From assembly GCA_948470475.1 (NCBI GenBank), contig OX419341.1, positions 5,745,353-5,809,352 on the forward strand: DNA of 64,000 nt, given 5' to 3'. A program made the translations under genes and the position numbers. The notes beneath the pieces are model-generated. The model was not told the origin of the DNA and ran no database searches. It worked only from the letters and a program-made list of their open reading frames with translations. This document shows positions 1 to 13,190 of the stretch, in pieces; the first letter of the stretch is position 1, and every line of letters begins with the position of its first letter. Source of the DNA: Galaxea fascicularis. Lineage: Eukaryota > Cnidaria > Anthozoa > Scleractinia > Euphylliidae.

Positions 1-3000
1 GACTACTTGTTGTTTCGGTAAAGGCCTGCCCTTAGTAAGGCGGACTCGGTGTTTTGAAATTAGATAAAGAGGTTTGAAGACATTTTATCGTGGATATACC
101 CCCTAGATTTCCTGAAAAAACCAACCATATGGCGCAAAAGAAGGAAAGTAAAAGCAACATCAACACAAAACCAAAAATCCAGGTTATGCTTCCACCAAGT
201 GGCAGGCCGGATAAACCGTAACCAATTTTGTCGCTACTAATAAACATTGTAAGGAACCTTATACACAATGATTCAGACTGAGAATGGCCAAAAGAAGACC
301 TGTTACGTGTATATAGCTCATAAAAACCAAGAAGCATGGGGCAAGTTTGATTCTAGTCGAAGTCCGTGGCGTCGTCCTAAAATTCCTGAAATGCCTTCGT
401 CTCTGCCAGCGCTCTTTCTAGAAACAAAACAGTCTACTTCAGTTAATCCCTTTTAAGGGGATAGCATTAGAACTTGTGAAATCGTAACTAAGCATTCAAA
501 GACTCGTATGTTTTCACAACGCTTAATGTATAGAAATACTGTCTTAGGCGAGGACGCGAGTGGGAAGTTTTACCTTGATGCTAAATATAGGTCTGACCTA
601 CCGTATTCCGATGCAAAAACCAGCCGAGTTTGAGTTCTTGTAGTCAAATTGGAAAAAAACTTAAAAATTTCTTTTTAAGAGCCACAGTTATGTTATGCTG
701 ACGGAGCCGAGCTAAGGAGCCATAGGGATGGAAGAAAAAGCTTGCATGCGGGTCTGCTTAGATTTGCGTCCGACCTTGCGTCCAAAGGGGTCGACAAAAA
801 TACACTTACCGTCAAATAATTGCGTGTTCTGTCTCATTAACACGAATAAACTTTGTTTGTATTGGACATAGTGTGACAATCAGTTTCTTTGCTATGCAAA
901 TAAAAAGAAAATGCAAGTGTTTTTGTAGCTAAAGTAGCAACGATAATTGGCTCTTGGACTTGACTTTGGTCTTTAAAAAATAATATAGTATTAGCGCAAT
1001 TTTCACAGGAACATCCCGCACGTTAAACCATTTCTAAACAACTTTTGCCCCCCAAAAAGTTGACTGATGATTCGCATAATTGTTAACCACTAGACTAACG
1101 TTAGTCTAGGCATTCAACTGAAGTTATTAGACCATTCGAAGGCATAAAAACTTAAAGCTTTTCACAATGTGTCCGATCAGTTTAGGCCTACATTTTTAAA
1201 ATTCTAACACCAATGTTTTTTAGCTGGTTTATCAGTACTGACCTCAGCGGAAAGATCAGATTTTACAGTCTGGAGATTTTGCAGATATTTTTTGTTTTCC
1301 AAGCTTGCTTTTTTCCCCTCTTTTAAGCAAACATATTGAATAATGAAGCTGATTACTTCCCAGTGTCGTCCGTGGTTAACGTTGGAAAAGAAATCTAAAA
1401 GTGTTGAAGTCAAAAAGGGATGCTTTCATTCTTTTCAATGTCAACTGAATTCAGTTTTACGCGCGTAGAAGAACGATATAAAGTTTTGGTACGGCAGTTC
1501 TAAAGCACTCGTTGGACTGTGCCCAGTCCAATAGGGACCGGTAATCTTCCAATGCCCAGACATGAGTAACGATGCATCGATTTGATCAGGTACTGATGCG
1601 TAAGAAGACCATCACAATTGTACTCGGCCTCTGAGCAGGAAATCGTAGAAACACCAGGCAAAAAGTCGAGTAATTCCGCTGAAACCTACAACAAAATTCT
1701 TGGTGGTTGAGGTGTTTTAGTTTAACATGTTTAAATATGCTCTCCAGAATATATCTCAAATGTCAGTTTGACGCATATAAGGCCTGTGTTTTCTTTGGTG
1801 TTTTTTTCGTCCTCTAGATCTTAATCGCCCTTCCATTCTACCCTTCAAAACCGTCAATTTATTGCTGTTCCTTAAATGAACCAACAATGCAACTGTTGTT
1901 GTTTTTGCCGATAAGACTCTGCCCGAAATTAAGTTTATCATTGTTACTCTAGGATTACCGGAGATTAGCAACACCTATAATATCTTTTGCCGCGAAAGGA
2001 AATCCAATTAGTTTGAGCTTTGTGCATAGGCTTGGTGACGAACTCAGTCTTCTCCCACGGTTATGAGGCATTGTCGCTGCGCAAATCTAACATCCAAATT
2101 GATAATATAAGGTATGTTTCATACTTGAATGCTTTTGATAATTTCCATTTGCTTTGTTTTAAACTAGAAATTACACTGAGCTGATAGCTGTCGAGAATTA
2201 TCCGACGAGCTCGACTTGGGCGGAGCTGAGTAGGTGTATTGGAGAGCATGCATACTTTTTCAATTTGTTCTCGACGACCTTGCTCAACTTCGTTCTGCGT
2301 GGACAGTACGCAACTCCTCTCCATGAACCAAATTCCATGTAAAACGCTAATGTGTACTATATCAGTAGAGATATTCTGTCTCGCATATCGCAAATGTTTA
2401 TCACTGGTTAAATAGGTGAGAAAAAATATTATTTACCACTGAATGTCGCTACAAACAGGTAGATTTCGCAGGGAATGACGATCGTTTCAAACCTGATTTT
2501 ACTCCGTTCCAGGCTCAACACCACTCTTTGGCCCACATTGTCTTCCTTCGTACTTTCTTGGTATCTAAAGTATTGAATGTATGGGTAATACAAGCAAAGA
2601 TGAGAACCATTTTCAAGCACCATTTCGTGTTAGTCAGTTTGTAACCTTCAGATGACCTACACCTGACGCTTGTCTTGATTTCATGTTGGTAGCCGACCGA
2701 CAATTTTTCAGCGTATCTTGTCAGCTCTGTGAGACACTTGTCTTAAAACGAAAGCAGTCAACGTCTAGTTTTTGTGTAACGAAGATAAAACTGGGTGAAA
2801 CGTTCGTTGCCGTTAGACACTCAGAATTCCATCGACAAGATAGAAACTATGTAAATGAATCTTACCTCCCCGGAAAAATCAACGACATCCGCGGTCTTCG
2901 CGTCTTTCATTATACAAATTGTTGTCAATCAAACATAAACAACCACAATATAATAGGGGTGTTCGGGTTATAAAATGTGTTAGATCTGACCTAATCTAAC

Positions 3001-3785
3001 TGTTTCCAAAATTATATTTAGAGATTTTCCGCTAGGGTAACTCTCTCGAATTATTTCCAAGAGCCGGAAATCTGCCCCATATACTTAACGGTCAGGGGCC
3101 TAATAATAAAAAAACGCTTTTTGCAATGTAACTGGACAAATGAACACTGAGAAGAAGTGTTCCTAACACTGTTGATCACATGACACGAAACATGATCTTT
3201 TCGCTCAAAATAGCACATGATTGGTGACCTTGTTGAAACCTTTTTTTTCTAGTGCTCTTAAACTGATTTCCAGCCACTAATTTCCTCCAGAAAAATCGTT
3301 TTGAGCGATTTGAACATACAAAGGTCTCTTTTCAATCCAAATGTAATTGCTCAATTTTGAAACTCGAGAAAAACCATGTTACAAAAGTTAAACTTCGACC
3401 TCGTAACTCGGCCACGTAACTCGACCAAACGTATGCGTTATCAAGACATGCGCTTACGGACATTTTTTGCATCTTGTTATGTTCTCGCTAGCACAACTAG
3501 TGGGTACCATTTTCGGTCAAGAATGTTCTGCGAGCTATAGAAAAACCGATAAAAACTTGTGACGTCTACTTGTAAAAGATGTAGATGGCGTTGATCGGAG
3601 CGAGTGAGGGTACGGCCGTCTGCTGGGAAATCTGATAACTGAGAGTCAACAAAGCCCGAAATGAGTTGAGAAATTCTTTAAGATTCTGTTTGTGAATGAT
3701 ACGATGTTCAAGACTCATGCCTCTGTGAAGATGCATTGATTGAGGGGAGTTTGCCTCTTGAAAGGCTTGGCAGCCAGCAGTCTGT
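1..3785. other. Intergenic, no gene seen
   Basis: AT-rich DNA with only short chance open frames (under 110 codons) on either strand. None shows a domain, a signal peptide or exon-like borders that join in frame to a neighbour. I see no RNA gene and no clear transposon ends here. Confidence 0.6.
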
Positions 3786-3899
3786 AGAGTATGCCAAGTG
3801 CACACACGAGTCATTTCAGTTTTCCGCCTGATCAACTCAAGACACATAATTGCCCACAGCCCGTAATTTTGATAATCGGCCTAAGACCGAAATGTATGA

Positions 3900-4012
3900 T
3901 AAAACTTTGCGTTGCGATCGTTTGCGATTATCTGGAAACAACACTCGCTGCGATCGTTTGCGATCTGCGATCCGCGATCGTCTGCGATCGTTTGCGATCG
4001 AATGGAAACCAG
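3900..4012. repeat. GCGATCG-rich tandem motif cluster
   Basis: The word TGCGATCG and close variants recur about seven times in roughly 110 bp, partly as GCGATCGTTTGCGAT. The word is itself palindromic, so the cluster can fold. The ends (TCTGGAAACAACACTCGC and a later ATGGAAACCAGG) look like mobile-element edges, but I could not pair clean termini. Confidence 0.5.
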
Positions 4013-4070
4013 GCTTACATAGTTGCCCCGAGAAAACTAGCACTGAAAAGCGATCATTGTGTCGATGGAA

Positions 4071-4108
<38 letters not shown>
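4071..4108. repeat. (AAT)n microsatellite
   Basis: An uninterrupted run of AAT triplets. An 18-bp sequence beginning ATAATAACTGACAACTCC lies just downstream and is repeated about 49 bp further on, which suggests a small local duplication. Confidence 0.9.
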
Positions 4109-4109
<1 letters not shown>

Positions 4110-4200
4110 TGACAACTCCCAACTCTGGGCATCCAGACGTTTGTTCTGCCATAATAACTGACAACTCCAGATAAATAATCTTATCACTTGGCCTTGCACA

Positions 4201-7200
4201 CATTTTTCCTTCTTCGGTTAGAATCGTAGAAACAGTCGCGTTCTACATCACGGATCTGGGACATCAAACAAACCAGCGAGCAAAAAATTGAGTACTGCAT
4301 CAGCACAGCAAAACGAGGTGAGACGTGGGACATAGAGACTGAAAAAGTAAATTAACCGAATGTTCACAGCAAGAACTGGCATGCCTGATTCTGTTTGTAT
4401 ACACCTTTCTTTTTCATAAGAAACTTTTTTAACAGAGCGTTGAGGCTGAGATTAACCCAAATTTAAGAATGAGCTTAGAACACAACCAAGGCTGAGAGTC
4501 GGTTAAGAAGATCTTTATTTTAAATGAGTAGTATTCTATGTACACATGAACTTTTTCTGCGTTTTCGCCGCAAACTTTGGTGACTTTATGTCGCGTTGTG
4601 AACCTCTGCGATCAATGCTTTCTGTAAAGCTTAATTCATCAACAGTTGTTTGGCGCGACATCGTGTGTATACTATGTAACTTAAGAACACCTTAAGAACG
4701 TTTTCAGACACAAATCGCAAAAGAAATAAGAACGCCGAGCCTCGACAGCTCCAAAATTAGACGTTCTTATAAAAAAAAAAAAAAAAAAAAGAGTGCAGTC
4801 AAGTCTCAGATGACAATGAGTTTAACCAGGTTAGATTCAGCTGGGTTAACCATGAACTAATGAAATAACCGGTAGCTTAACGTGTGAAATCATATCAAAC
4901 TCCGAAGGTTTAACCAGAAAAGAAAGAAAGAGCCTTTAAAATGAAAACAGTTGCCCAACTCTCGGTAACATACTGTCACGAGGGTCAGTATATAAGTCGT
5001 AATATTTCCGGCAACTTATGCCCCCTTAATTCTCGAGATGATATGAAATACAGGAATGATTTTGTGGGTAAAATGAACGGCCGGTCGATAATGTATTAGA
5101 AACCTTGTGTTTTGTTTTCGTTTTGTGAAAATGTGCTTTCATAAAACATGAACAAAATGTGGTTTGCAGTTCCTCAGATCTGAAGTGTGCATATGGAGGA
5201 AACTCTTTAGATTTATCTGATTAATCTGATACTGATACATTCTTAACATTTTCTCATCAAAAAGTGACTTCATTTTCTTCAGCACTTTTCCTCGCTACGG
5301 CATCACACTGCAGGTGATTTCCGCAATTAACGCACTGGCTTGATATAAATGAAAAACAGACAATAGAATAACTAGAGGTCAGATATGTGTCCGACTGGAT
5401 GTCCACAGGTGAGAGCTTAAAAACCAGGCAGAAGTGCTGTCCCGTTGCGCAGCTTGTCAACATTGCACAAGAGACGTCTTCTGCAGCTCCCCTTTTCAAA
5501 TAAAGTGCTTTTTGTTTTCTTTTTTCTGTCTTCTTTTTATTTGCGGAGGGATTCCAAGCAAAACTGAGATACTGGAGAGTGCTTCCAGTGAGAATGTAGC
5601 TTTACGCGATCGTCCGTACGTCGCAGTTGTAACTTCAAAAGTTTTAAAAGATGTTGGGGAGAGATTGTTTGGCATTACGCCGCCTAATGGCTTATGCCTT
5701 GAAGTTTGTGACAAAATGAGGTGACTTCCAGGCGCAATGTCTTTCAGTCCAACGCTGTAATTTTTGTTGCTGTTGTTGTTGTTCTTCTTCTTCGTCGTCG
5801 TCGTCTTCGACGTTCCAAGTCACCAGCGCGGAAATACCTCTAACTTCACTTAAACTGCCTTAAACACTGAGAAATTTGCGTACTTTTGCGGCACAGCATA
5901 AAAACCAATTTACCATCTTTGTGAACCTCCAAAAACTCTTATGGACGAGGACTTTCATTGGTTTTTGATTTTATTCTTCTACTTCAAAACACTTTTAAAA
6001 AAAAGCGCAGTTAACTGGCTTACTGCGTTTAATTCTTTTATGACAATTAAAATTTAATTTCCTACCGGAAATATTTCATTAGTGACGTATTCAGCCTTAA
6101 GGGGGTTCTAACGTTTCGATTTGTTTATCTTTCACGAGCGATGCTCTTATCGATCTTGAAGTGTTGAGGACATATGCCGCCAGCAGATTGATATCTAAAG
6201 TGGTCGCGTTCCATCGGCTCGATCAGTCAAAAAGCCACTGTACTACATAGTACAGAATTGCCTCTGTCAATGTGACAGCTTACCGATTGAGATTTCAATC
6301 GGGGCAGGTTTGGTGGAGCGTTTACGAGATTTCCGTAGAAGCGCCCGGAATATGCACTGAGCCAATTCAACGAAAAGGTACATTTTCACTGGAGACCTTA
6401 TGGTGTTAGTTTATTGCTACTTAGCACGATAAGTTTTTGATTTCACGCATTTACGGCGATGAAAATCGACAACCGCTGGACGGTGCTCGTTGAACTCCGT
6501 CTAACATTAATTGACCTGAATGTGTTTATTGCTTTTCTTTCATGTGTAGTACATTAGTAAACTATATAATTGCTAAGAGATTTCTTCTCTTAATCTTCGC
6601 CAAGAAGCTTTCTAAAATCCATTTGCCTGAAGCACAGAGGAAAAGCTGAGTTCACTCATGCTGAGGCTTCAATTACGATCACTCTGGGTGTCGCAAAGAT
6701 TCCGTCTCTTGCTTTCAAATGGGATTAGATCAGTAGTTAAAATTTCTATCATAGACCGCCATGAATTCCCTCGAATTTGTCATCAAAGGATCATGCATTA
6801 TAAATGGATTTATTGCCTTCAGCTTCTTGCACATATGTTGTGATATTTATAAAACGTTCCACCATTACATTTGTTTTTATCAATTGTAAGATTATCCAAA
6901 ACTCATGTGAAACGGTCCTAATTACCCTTCATAGCTCAAATTAATGTCCGGCTATGCCTCCTATTTAACACAAACTTAGGAATACTCGCAAATTCCAGAA
7001 GTATTTTTTAATGGATCGCCTTCAGCGAGAAAAAAATGTCTCTCAACATATCATGGTAAATTTATTGGCGATACTTGTATTCATGTCATGCGATATGAGT
7101 TGCACTAATATGCTCGATTAAAATGTAAACATCGCCCTGTCTTCTTTTGGTCTTTTCTGTCGATTTTCTGATCTGATTAATTATGTCTTCTTGCGGTTCA

Positions 7201-8781
7201 ATAAAATACAATTGAAGCCTTCGTTTTCGACCTGCAAATAGCAAAGACGAACCCTTCTTAGGAGTATCGGAGTGATATTGGTCAAGTAGTTGACAAAAAA
7301 GCAGGGTCAGAGCCTTCGAAAGATGAAAAATCGCTCTTATTAATGGCCTTAGGGTATGAGGAGATAGATAACATGCGAAGTGAAAGCGTCAGGAAACGGT
7401 GGCATTTTCTCAAAGATTGCGGATTGAGTTACGGACAGTGAGTTTAGTTGCCACACGATTGCCGCTGCGGTTCGGATTATCCACGATGAAGATTCTTCAG
7501 TTAGTAACATCCTAAGCTTTTGTGGCGACGTCTCATGGGTTCTATTTACTACCAAACAAATCAGAAAAATTAGTTGCTATTCAGCGAAACGCAGCGATGC
7601 CAGGGGAAAGATTAAGGGGGAAAATAGCCCCTGTGTTCAAGTAATTTCACTCTCTGTGAGTTAGGCTGAGAAGGAAATTGCCTGTCTGAATGATCACAAG
7701 CCAGGAGAAAAATAGCTTTGTCGTTAATAATGGCACACGGTTGTCATGAGAACTCTTAACGATCGATAGGTTAGTCTCTAGAGATTCAACAAGTCCTTAT
7801 TTGTATTCCCAATTACCAATGGTTTTGCACAAATAGGAGAAAAAGGAGAAAAAGTTTCAAGTAGAGTGTCAGCCGATCTAAATTGAGGATTTAATTAGTC
7901 GTGAGTATGTCCGTATTGGTTCGTTTCTTAGGACAAAAGCTCCGTAAATAAAATAGCCTAATTTTCAACAAATAAATATATCTATGCTATGAAATAGAAA
8001 TATGATTTTATGTTGATCATGTAGAGAACCAAAGCTGGGGTATTTACTGGTGATGTCATTCATTAGCTGCACAGAAACGTCCGTATAGCTAAATAAAAAC
8101 ATCCTTTAAATTTTCCGACTTCACGGAACAGTCTCCAGGTCTCTGCATTGTAAGTGACAAGTGGGATATTTCACGGTATATCACGAGAAAGCTTTGAGTA
8201 AATATTTCATATCATGTTATGGAAAATACATAGCTCTACACAATCATACGATGCACTATAGGAAGGAAAACAATGATTTTCCTGTTTTCTGATTGGCTGT
8301 ATTTTACATGGCACAATATAAAGGTCTATGGAGCCACAAGATGTAAGGTCTTCCTCCTTCTTTTCGTTTTCATTTCCTCATTAATGAGACAGGAAACGCA
8401 CGGGTGGTCCTATAAGTATCTAATTGGAATCCGACATCAAATAAGAAATGTTGCACCTTGAATTAAGTCTGAACTAATTATTTTGTTTTGGGGGCAGGAG
8501 TGGGCTTTTTATCGGTAGATTGAGAGCGCAGCAGAATCTTAATATCCCTGCTATAAAGCCCGGGCAACGTTCTAGTCGCCACTGCTTAATTCTTCTTAGG
8601 GGCGAAATACTTGTGAAGACCTCAGCCATAAAGTCAATTAGGAACTATTGTTTTTAGCAAACTCCAACTTAATACTAACGCTATTGATCCGGAAGTCATT
8701 GTGATAGGAATGTCTAATTTCTTTATCACAGCAGTAAGCATTTCTCGTCTTTGATTACTGCCGACCCTACTGCTTTTAGCA
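4201..8781. other. Intergenic, simple repeats only
   Basis: No gene recognised. The stretch holds a poly-A run near 4771-4790 and a compound triplet repeat (GTT, then TTC, then GTC) at about 5766-5805. A 96-codon frame at 5434-5724 has a hydrophobic segment but no ATG start, no homology I recognise and no convincing splice partners, so I do not call it a gene. Confidence 0.55.
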
Positions 8782-8791
8782 TTCTCAGGGA

Positions 8792-9036
8792 TAGGCGTAC
8801 GGGCCGGGGGGGCTGCAGCCCCCCCCCAAATTTTGGGCAACCTAGATTCTTTGGGCAGCAAGAGAAATTTGGGCAAAGCCGTTATTTATTTATTCATATG
8901 TAGGCCATTGTTAGTGCATCGTATAACCCTCGTTTCCTTTCGACTGTTTCGTATTAAATATTTGGGCAACTTGTAAGAATTTTTTGGGCAAACGGTTCAC
9001 CGCCCCCCCTGGCAAAAAAATGCCCGTACGCCTATG
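8792..9036. mobile_element. Mutator-type MITE, 10-bp target duplication
   Basis: A 245-bp element whose ends are inverted copies of TAGGCGTACGGGC. It is flanked on both sides by TTCTCAGGGA (8782-8791 and 9037-9046), a perfect 10-bp target duplication. There is no coding capacity. The inside carries G and C runs next to a CTGCAG core and four copies of TTTGGGCA-like words. A 9-11 bp duplication is typical of Mutator-like elements; the superfamily call rests on that alone. Confidence 0.75.
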
Positions 9037-9226
9037 TTCTCAGGGACCACAGCCAAGTTGTCGACGTCGAAGACAGCTAGCAGCTGCCATTGTTTTCCAG
9101 GGCTAGCGGCGTTAACCTACGGTATGGGTAGACTGTTCCAGGCTATCAATACTTGGAGCTAAACGTTTGGCAAAATGAACATTCGATTTTCAGAAGGGAG
9201 GCGTGGACGGAGATGTGGGCGTGTGC

Positions 9227-9242
9227 GGGGGGGGGGGGGGGG
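9227..9242. repeat. Poly-G run
   Basis: An uninterrupted run of about 16 G, followed by further G-rich sequence. It could form a G-quadruplex, but run length in assemblies is often unreliable. Confidence 0.8.
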
Positions 9243-9774
9243 AGGAAGGGTCTTTTCTGTTTTGTCTGTTAACTGTGCAGTACATAATCATAAAAAAGCA
9301 GCAAGATCGAATTTAGATGAAAAGTTCTTATAAGAGTCGTCAGTCAGATCCTTTGATGTTCTGGTATTATCAACAAGAGAGTTCACAACTTAGTTCCTAA
9401 ATATCTAATCTATCTAAGCGCGGCAGATGTACCCAGAGCTAAATTGAAGCCCCCTCTATTCCAGACATCCTTTGGGCGTTTCCGAGTGGGTGGAGAGACA
9501 GACTACTGAGCTACATTGAAAGACAACAAACATCGGTTTAAGGTGGGGGTAAACCCGAATTTGAGTGGAATTTTAAGGAGCTTAAAAAAGGGATTGTGTT
9601 GTGAAAAAATGTTTTGAAACTTCACCAGACAGTGGAGACCCCAAAAGGGCACTAATAGGCTTTATTTAAAGAGGGTGAAACACTTAACAGTAGTCCTGAG
9701 ACACTGATGACTCTGGGGCCCTCCAAATCAAATGAACTCTAAATCAAATCAAATGTTGGTTTTTGAGGAGAGGA

Positions 9775-9930
9775 AAAAGAAAGTCTAACCATTTGCAGAT
9801 GCCATTGCAAAGGAAGCACTTTATCCTCAGTTATTTAAAGACCCTGAGTGTTGGTCAGGCCGGGACTTGAACCCACGACCTCCCACACGGTAGTCCGGCT
9901 CTCTACCAACTGAGCCAACCGGTCGGCGGA
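9775..9930 (-). mobile_element. tRNA-derived SINE, partial
   Basis: Read on the minus strand, the right end is a tRNA-like head: an A box TGGCTCAGTTGG (9906-9917 reversed) and a B box GGTTCAAGTCC (9862-9872 reversed). The following body matches the SINE at 26128-26563 (shared words include TCTAACCATTTGCAGATG and GAGTGTTGGTC), so both belong to one family. The 3' part present in the 26-kb copy is missing here. Confidence 0.8.
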
Positions 9931-10832
9931 GTTGCAAATGTAATGACTGTAATTTGCGGAGGTATACGTGAAACGATCAGATCGCTTTAGGGAGGTGACT
10001 CACGTGGCGATTTTGTACGCCGGTCGTGGTAATTGGCGAAGATCACCTGTGTGCCCGGTGCAGCGATTGCGATTTTCGCCGATCTGGCGTCAGATATAGG
10101 CGATTAAATTCGCCAGCAATCTCCTAGTATGCCAGTTCCCGGGATTTTTGCTGGGAATCTCCAGGAAAGTCAACCAATCATATTGGGCGAGTGATTTAAA
10201 CAAGACTTTTCAAAATGGCGAACAACAACGATTTTTGGAACCCAGCTGGGAGACAAAATAAATATTGGAGTGGCAAATCGCAGCAATCAGCGTAAGAAAC
10301 GTCTAGTGCACCCACATCAATCAACGGCGAAATTCGCTTGCGGTTTTCCCTGGCGATCAAATTCGCGGCGATTAGAGTGTAAAATCGTCTTGTGTGTCGC
10401 CGGGCTTAGGTTGCGACTGTCAGCGTTTGGAATGAAAGGAAAGTCTTCCTACATCGTGCGCGCGCGCATATAAGGTGTCGGATTCTTCCGGTTTTGAGTG
10501 TGTTTCCAACCGTTTCTGTCGCGTTTAAACTACCCATGGTTTTAATGAATCTATTCGTGGTTGCAAAAATATTCTACGAGTCTCGGGATCATTTTGGAGT
10601 AGTTATTTAAAGTTACGCACAAAAATGTGAGGGTGAATGTAATTCTGGCATTCTTGTCGGCTTTGGTGACGTTTGTAGTGCTGACTGTCAGGAGCCCATA
10701 ATTTATGGGCTCCTGTATATGTGACTGTCGATTAATTTGTTAAGCGCAGTGAGGGCCTACTTGATCCACACAGACAGGATAGCCACGTTTTTCGAAGAGC
10801 TGGCACATTTCCTCACAACATAGACGCCGCGG
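9931..10832. other. Intergenic with CGATTTTCGCC-like repeats and a palindrome
   Basis: No gene. Words around GGCGATT/AATCGCC recur between about 10010 and 10400, suggesting a decayed inverted-repeat element without clear ends. A perfect 27-bp palindrome (13-bp arms CAGGAGCCCATAA around one base) sits at 10689-10715. Confidence 0.5.
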
Positions 10833-11790
10833 TCAAAGAAATTGAGAAGGAACGGAATTCTTGACATATAATGGTTGTGAAGATGAATACAACAAATAAC
10901 TGTGAAAATATTTGAATTTCTGAAATTTCCAAGGTATATTTTGGAGCGGGATAAAAGGAAATTGCGCAGATACAGTCGTCAATGTAGTGACCTTACAGTT
11001 CAGGTTTGGCGCCGTTGTATTTATTGAAAAATTGTGTTTGGTATACCCTACAAAAAAATTGGCGTAGCTTGGTCCTAGTCTTGGACCTATTGCTACAAAA
11101 TTAATTTGTATGCAATAGTTATCAGCGAATGAAAAACAGTTACGTGTGAAAACTAGTTCAGCTAGGCGGTGTCGTGTTTTCGAGCTTGGTTCTTTGACAG
11201 TGCGTTGATCGAAAATATTGTTTTGCTTGAAGACCTGGGTTGTTAGGTTTGTAGACTTTAGGTAAAAAGTAAATGCACGAAGTTCTAGGAGTGGTAATGA
11301 TGAGATAAGTTGCAGTAGCCGGTGTTTCTGAATGGCTGAATTTTTTTTTTGCTTTGTGGAAGTGATATCTTTCTCGACTTCAGCAATAACAGGAGGTGTC
11401 AGAAACTTGCCGCAAAGCTTCTTTTTGGTGAAGGTCGGACCGCCAAACAACTAACGCGCCGCCTTTGTCAGCCTATGTCTCTGTGTTTACTAATTTTTAA
11501 GTGCCGCTCAAGTCGAAAGGTTGGAACATTTGGCATCACCATTGAGTTTTAGTTGATGAATGTCATGATGGTATTTTTGGATGAAAAATCTAAATAGAAA
11601 GAGGTGAACTGGCTCTCCGGGGGAGTCCATTTTGACCTAGGAAAATGAAGTGCTCAAAAAGGTCTTTGTCCAAGGTGTTAGCATAATCTTTGTCATGGAA
11701 AAAGCTTTTAATTGAACGCAGCGAAGGAATTTTTCGACGTCTTGCTTAACCGAAAATTCTTGTCACAGTTTCCGGTTCATCATGTGTGGT
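10833..11790 (-). pseudogene. Penelope-like element reverse transcriptase, decayed
   Basis: On the minus strand, 11450-10833 is open for 205 codons but without an obvious real start. It contains a reverse-transcriptase-like block ending in GPRLGPSYANFFVGYTKHNF, resembling the Penelope-family motif around M/I-G-(T/P)-x-x-(A/G)-P-x-Y-A-N-x-F. Further upstream (11790-11500) the same strand encodes pieces typical of the region before the RT domain (VEKFLRCVQLKAFFHDKDYA and so on) but with stop codons. The last 60 bp resemble 56690-56750. I read this as a 5'-decayed, inactive copy. Confidence 0.7.
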
Positions 11791-13069
11791 TTGTTACCGC
11801 TTTGAATTCTGCTTTCGTCTTACTTGCATGTATGTGATAACAGTCGGGGCTCTGCTGGGTGAATTGTCCTCTTTTTTTCGTTTACTGAGAAATCTGTTTC
11901 AATCCCTTCACTGGTTCCGTTTTTTCAGTGTATTTATCTCTTACCTCCATACAGATAATCCACTGAACGCATATGCATCCTGAACTGGGTAATCCCACAC
12001 CGTCAAAGTTGTCAAGATGGCCGCCACAAAAGAGGCGAAGGAAACGAAAGAGATCTAAACAGGCACCGTCGAATTTCAGGTACCACCCGTTAGAGAATCT
12101 AGGTACACTGCAAAAAGTAATCGCATAATTAGAAAGAATACAATTACAAAGTTAAACATTCACTAAACGTTTAACGATAAACGCATGAAATTTCCTAATC
12201 GGGTTAAGTGTACTTTGGCTCGGCAGCTCTAACCCTTCTCTTTAGAAAGATGTCGCCTAAAATAGTGGTGTCAGCTATGAGCGAGTTGGCTTGATAAGAC
12301 TAACATAACTTGAGCATATGCAAAAGAAAAAAAGGCTGGATCCCCTGAGCACTTTAAGCTTAGCAATGGGAAGGGTGTGGTAACTGGGTCAATGTCATCG
12401 CAGTGGATTTTCGCTGCGACCAGATTGTGGATTTGGTCGTTCACCCGGCAAAACGACAACTGAACAACAACAACAACAAAAAAACTGAATTCGACAAAGT
12501 TTTGGTTGTTCACCAGACTACGCGTTGAATGCGAAGGAGAAAAAAAGAACAACAAAAACAAAGCCGTCAAGACACTGAAGACAAAAATAAAAACCAGAAA
12601 CCTTTGAGTTATAGTCGTTTTTGTCTGAAAATGGTTATGGAATTTTCTCATTATTGTCCGCTGAAAGTGGATACTGTGTTTAAGGCTGACAGACAGACAG
12701 CCATTACTTTAGCACAATAAGCTTTTGGGGTTCGTGCAAAAAAAATATTGTAAAACTAAACTAAAAAAAATGGTTAACATAAATTTAGTCATAAGTTATA
12801 TACAAGATATATGTGGTATCAAAATAGGTTGTTCTAAAATTCTTGGTTGAAACTATGTCTAAGGCCGTACAACCTTAACTCACAAAGCTCTATTAATTAT
12901 ACAAGGAGACATTAACATTGCCCGACGGTTTTTTCCCAATCGTGTTCGGTAATCGTCCAGTTTACTGGATGTTTTTCTTATAACCACGTGTAGGCTTCTG
13001 TAGCAGAACGTGAAACGAAAGATTCTTAGATCCAGTAAATCAAGAAGTAATGAAACATCAAGCGACCAC
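11791..13069. other. Intergenic, no gene seen
   Basis: AT-rich. The open frames near 12271-12720 on both strands come from A-rich or CAA-repeat low-complexity sequence and lack any domain. Nothing else is supported. Confidence 0.5.
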
Positions 13070-13078
13070 TGCGGTTTT

Positions 13079-13181
13079 TTCCCTGCTAGGAGAGGTCTCT
13101 CAGGCAGAGAAATAAACGAGAGTCGAGGAGAGGAGTCGAGTACGTTTCTTCTCGCCGTGAGAGACCTCTGCTTGCAGGGAA
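13079..13181. mobile_element. Short MITE with 9-bp target duplication
   Basis: A 103-bp non-coding element with ends TTCCCTGC..GCAGGGAA; the inverted arms continue through AGAGGTCTCTC. It is flanked by a perfect duplication TGCGGTTTT (13070-13078 and 13182-13190). Nine-base duplications point to a Mutator-like source; no transposase is present. Confidence 0.8.
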
Positions 13182-13190
13182 TGCGGTTTT

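Noticed and set aside
2683..2973. 96-codon plus-strand frame
   Set aside because: No signal peptide, domain or splice borders that extend it; I recognise no family.
12271..12720. 126-codon minus-strand frame and an overlapping plus-strand frame
   Set aside because: Low-complexity AAC/A-rich sequence, with no domain and no splice partners.
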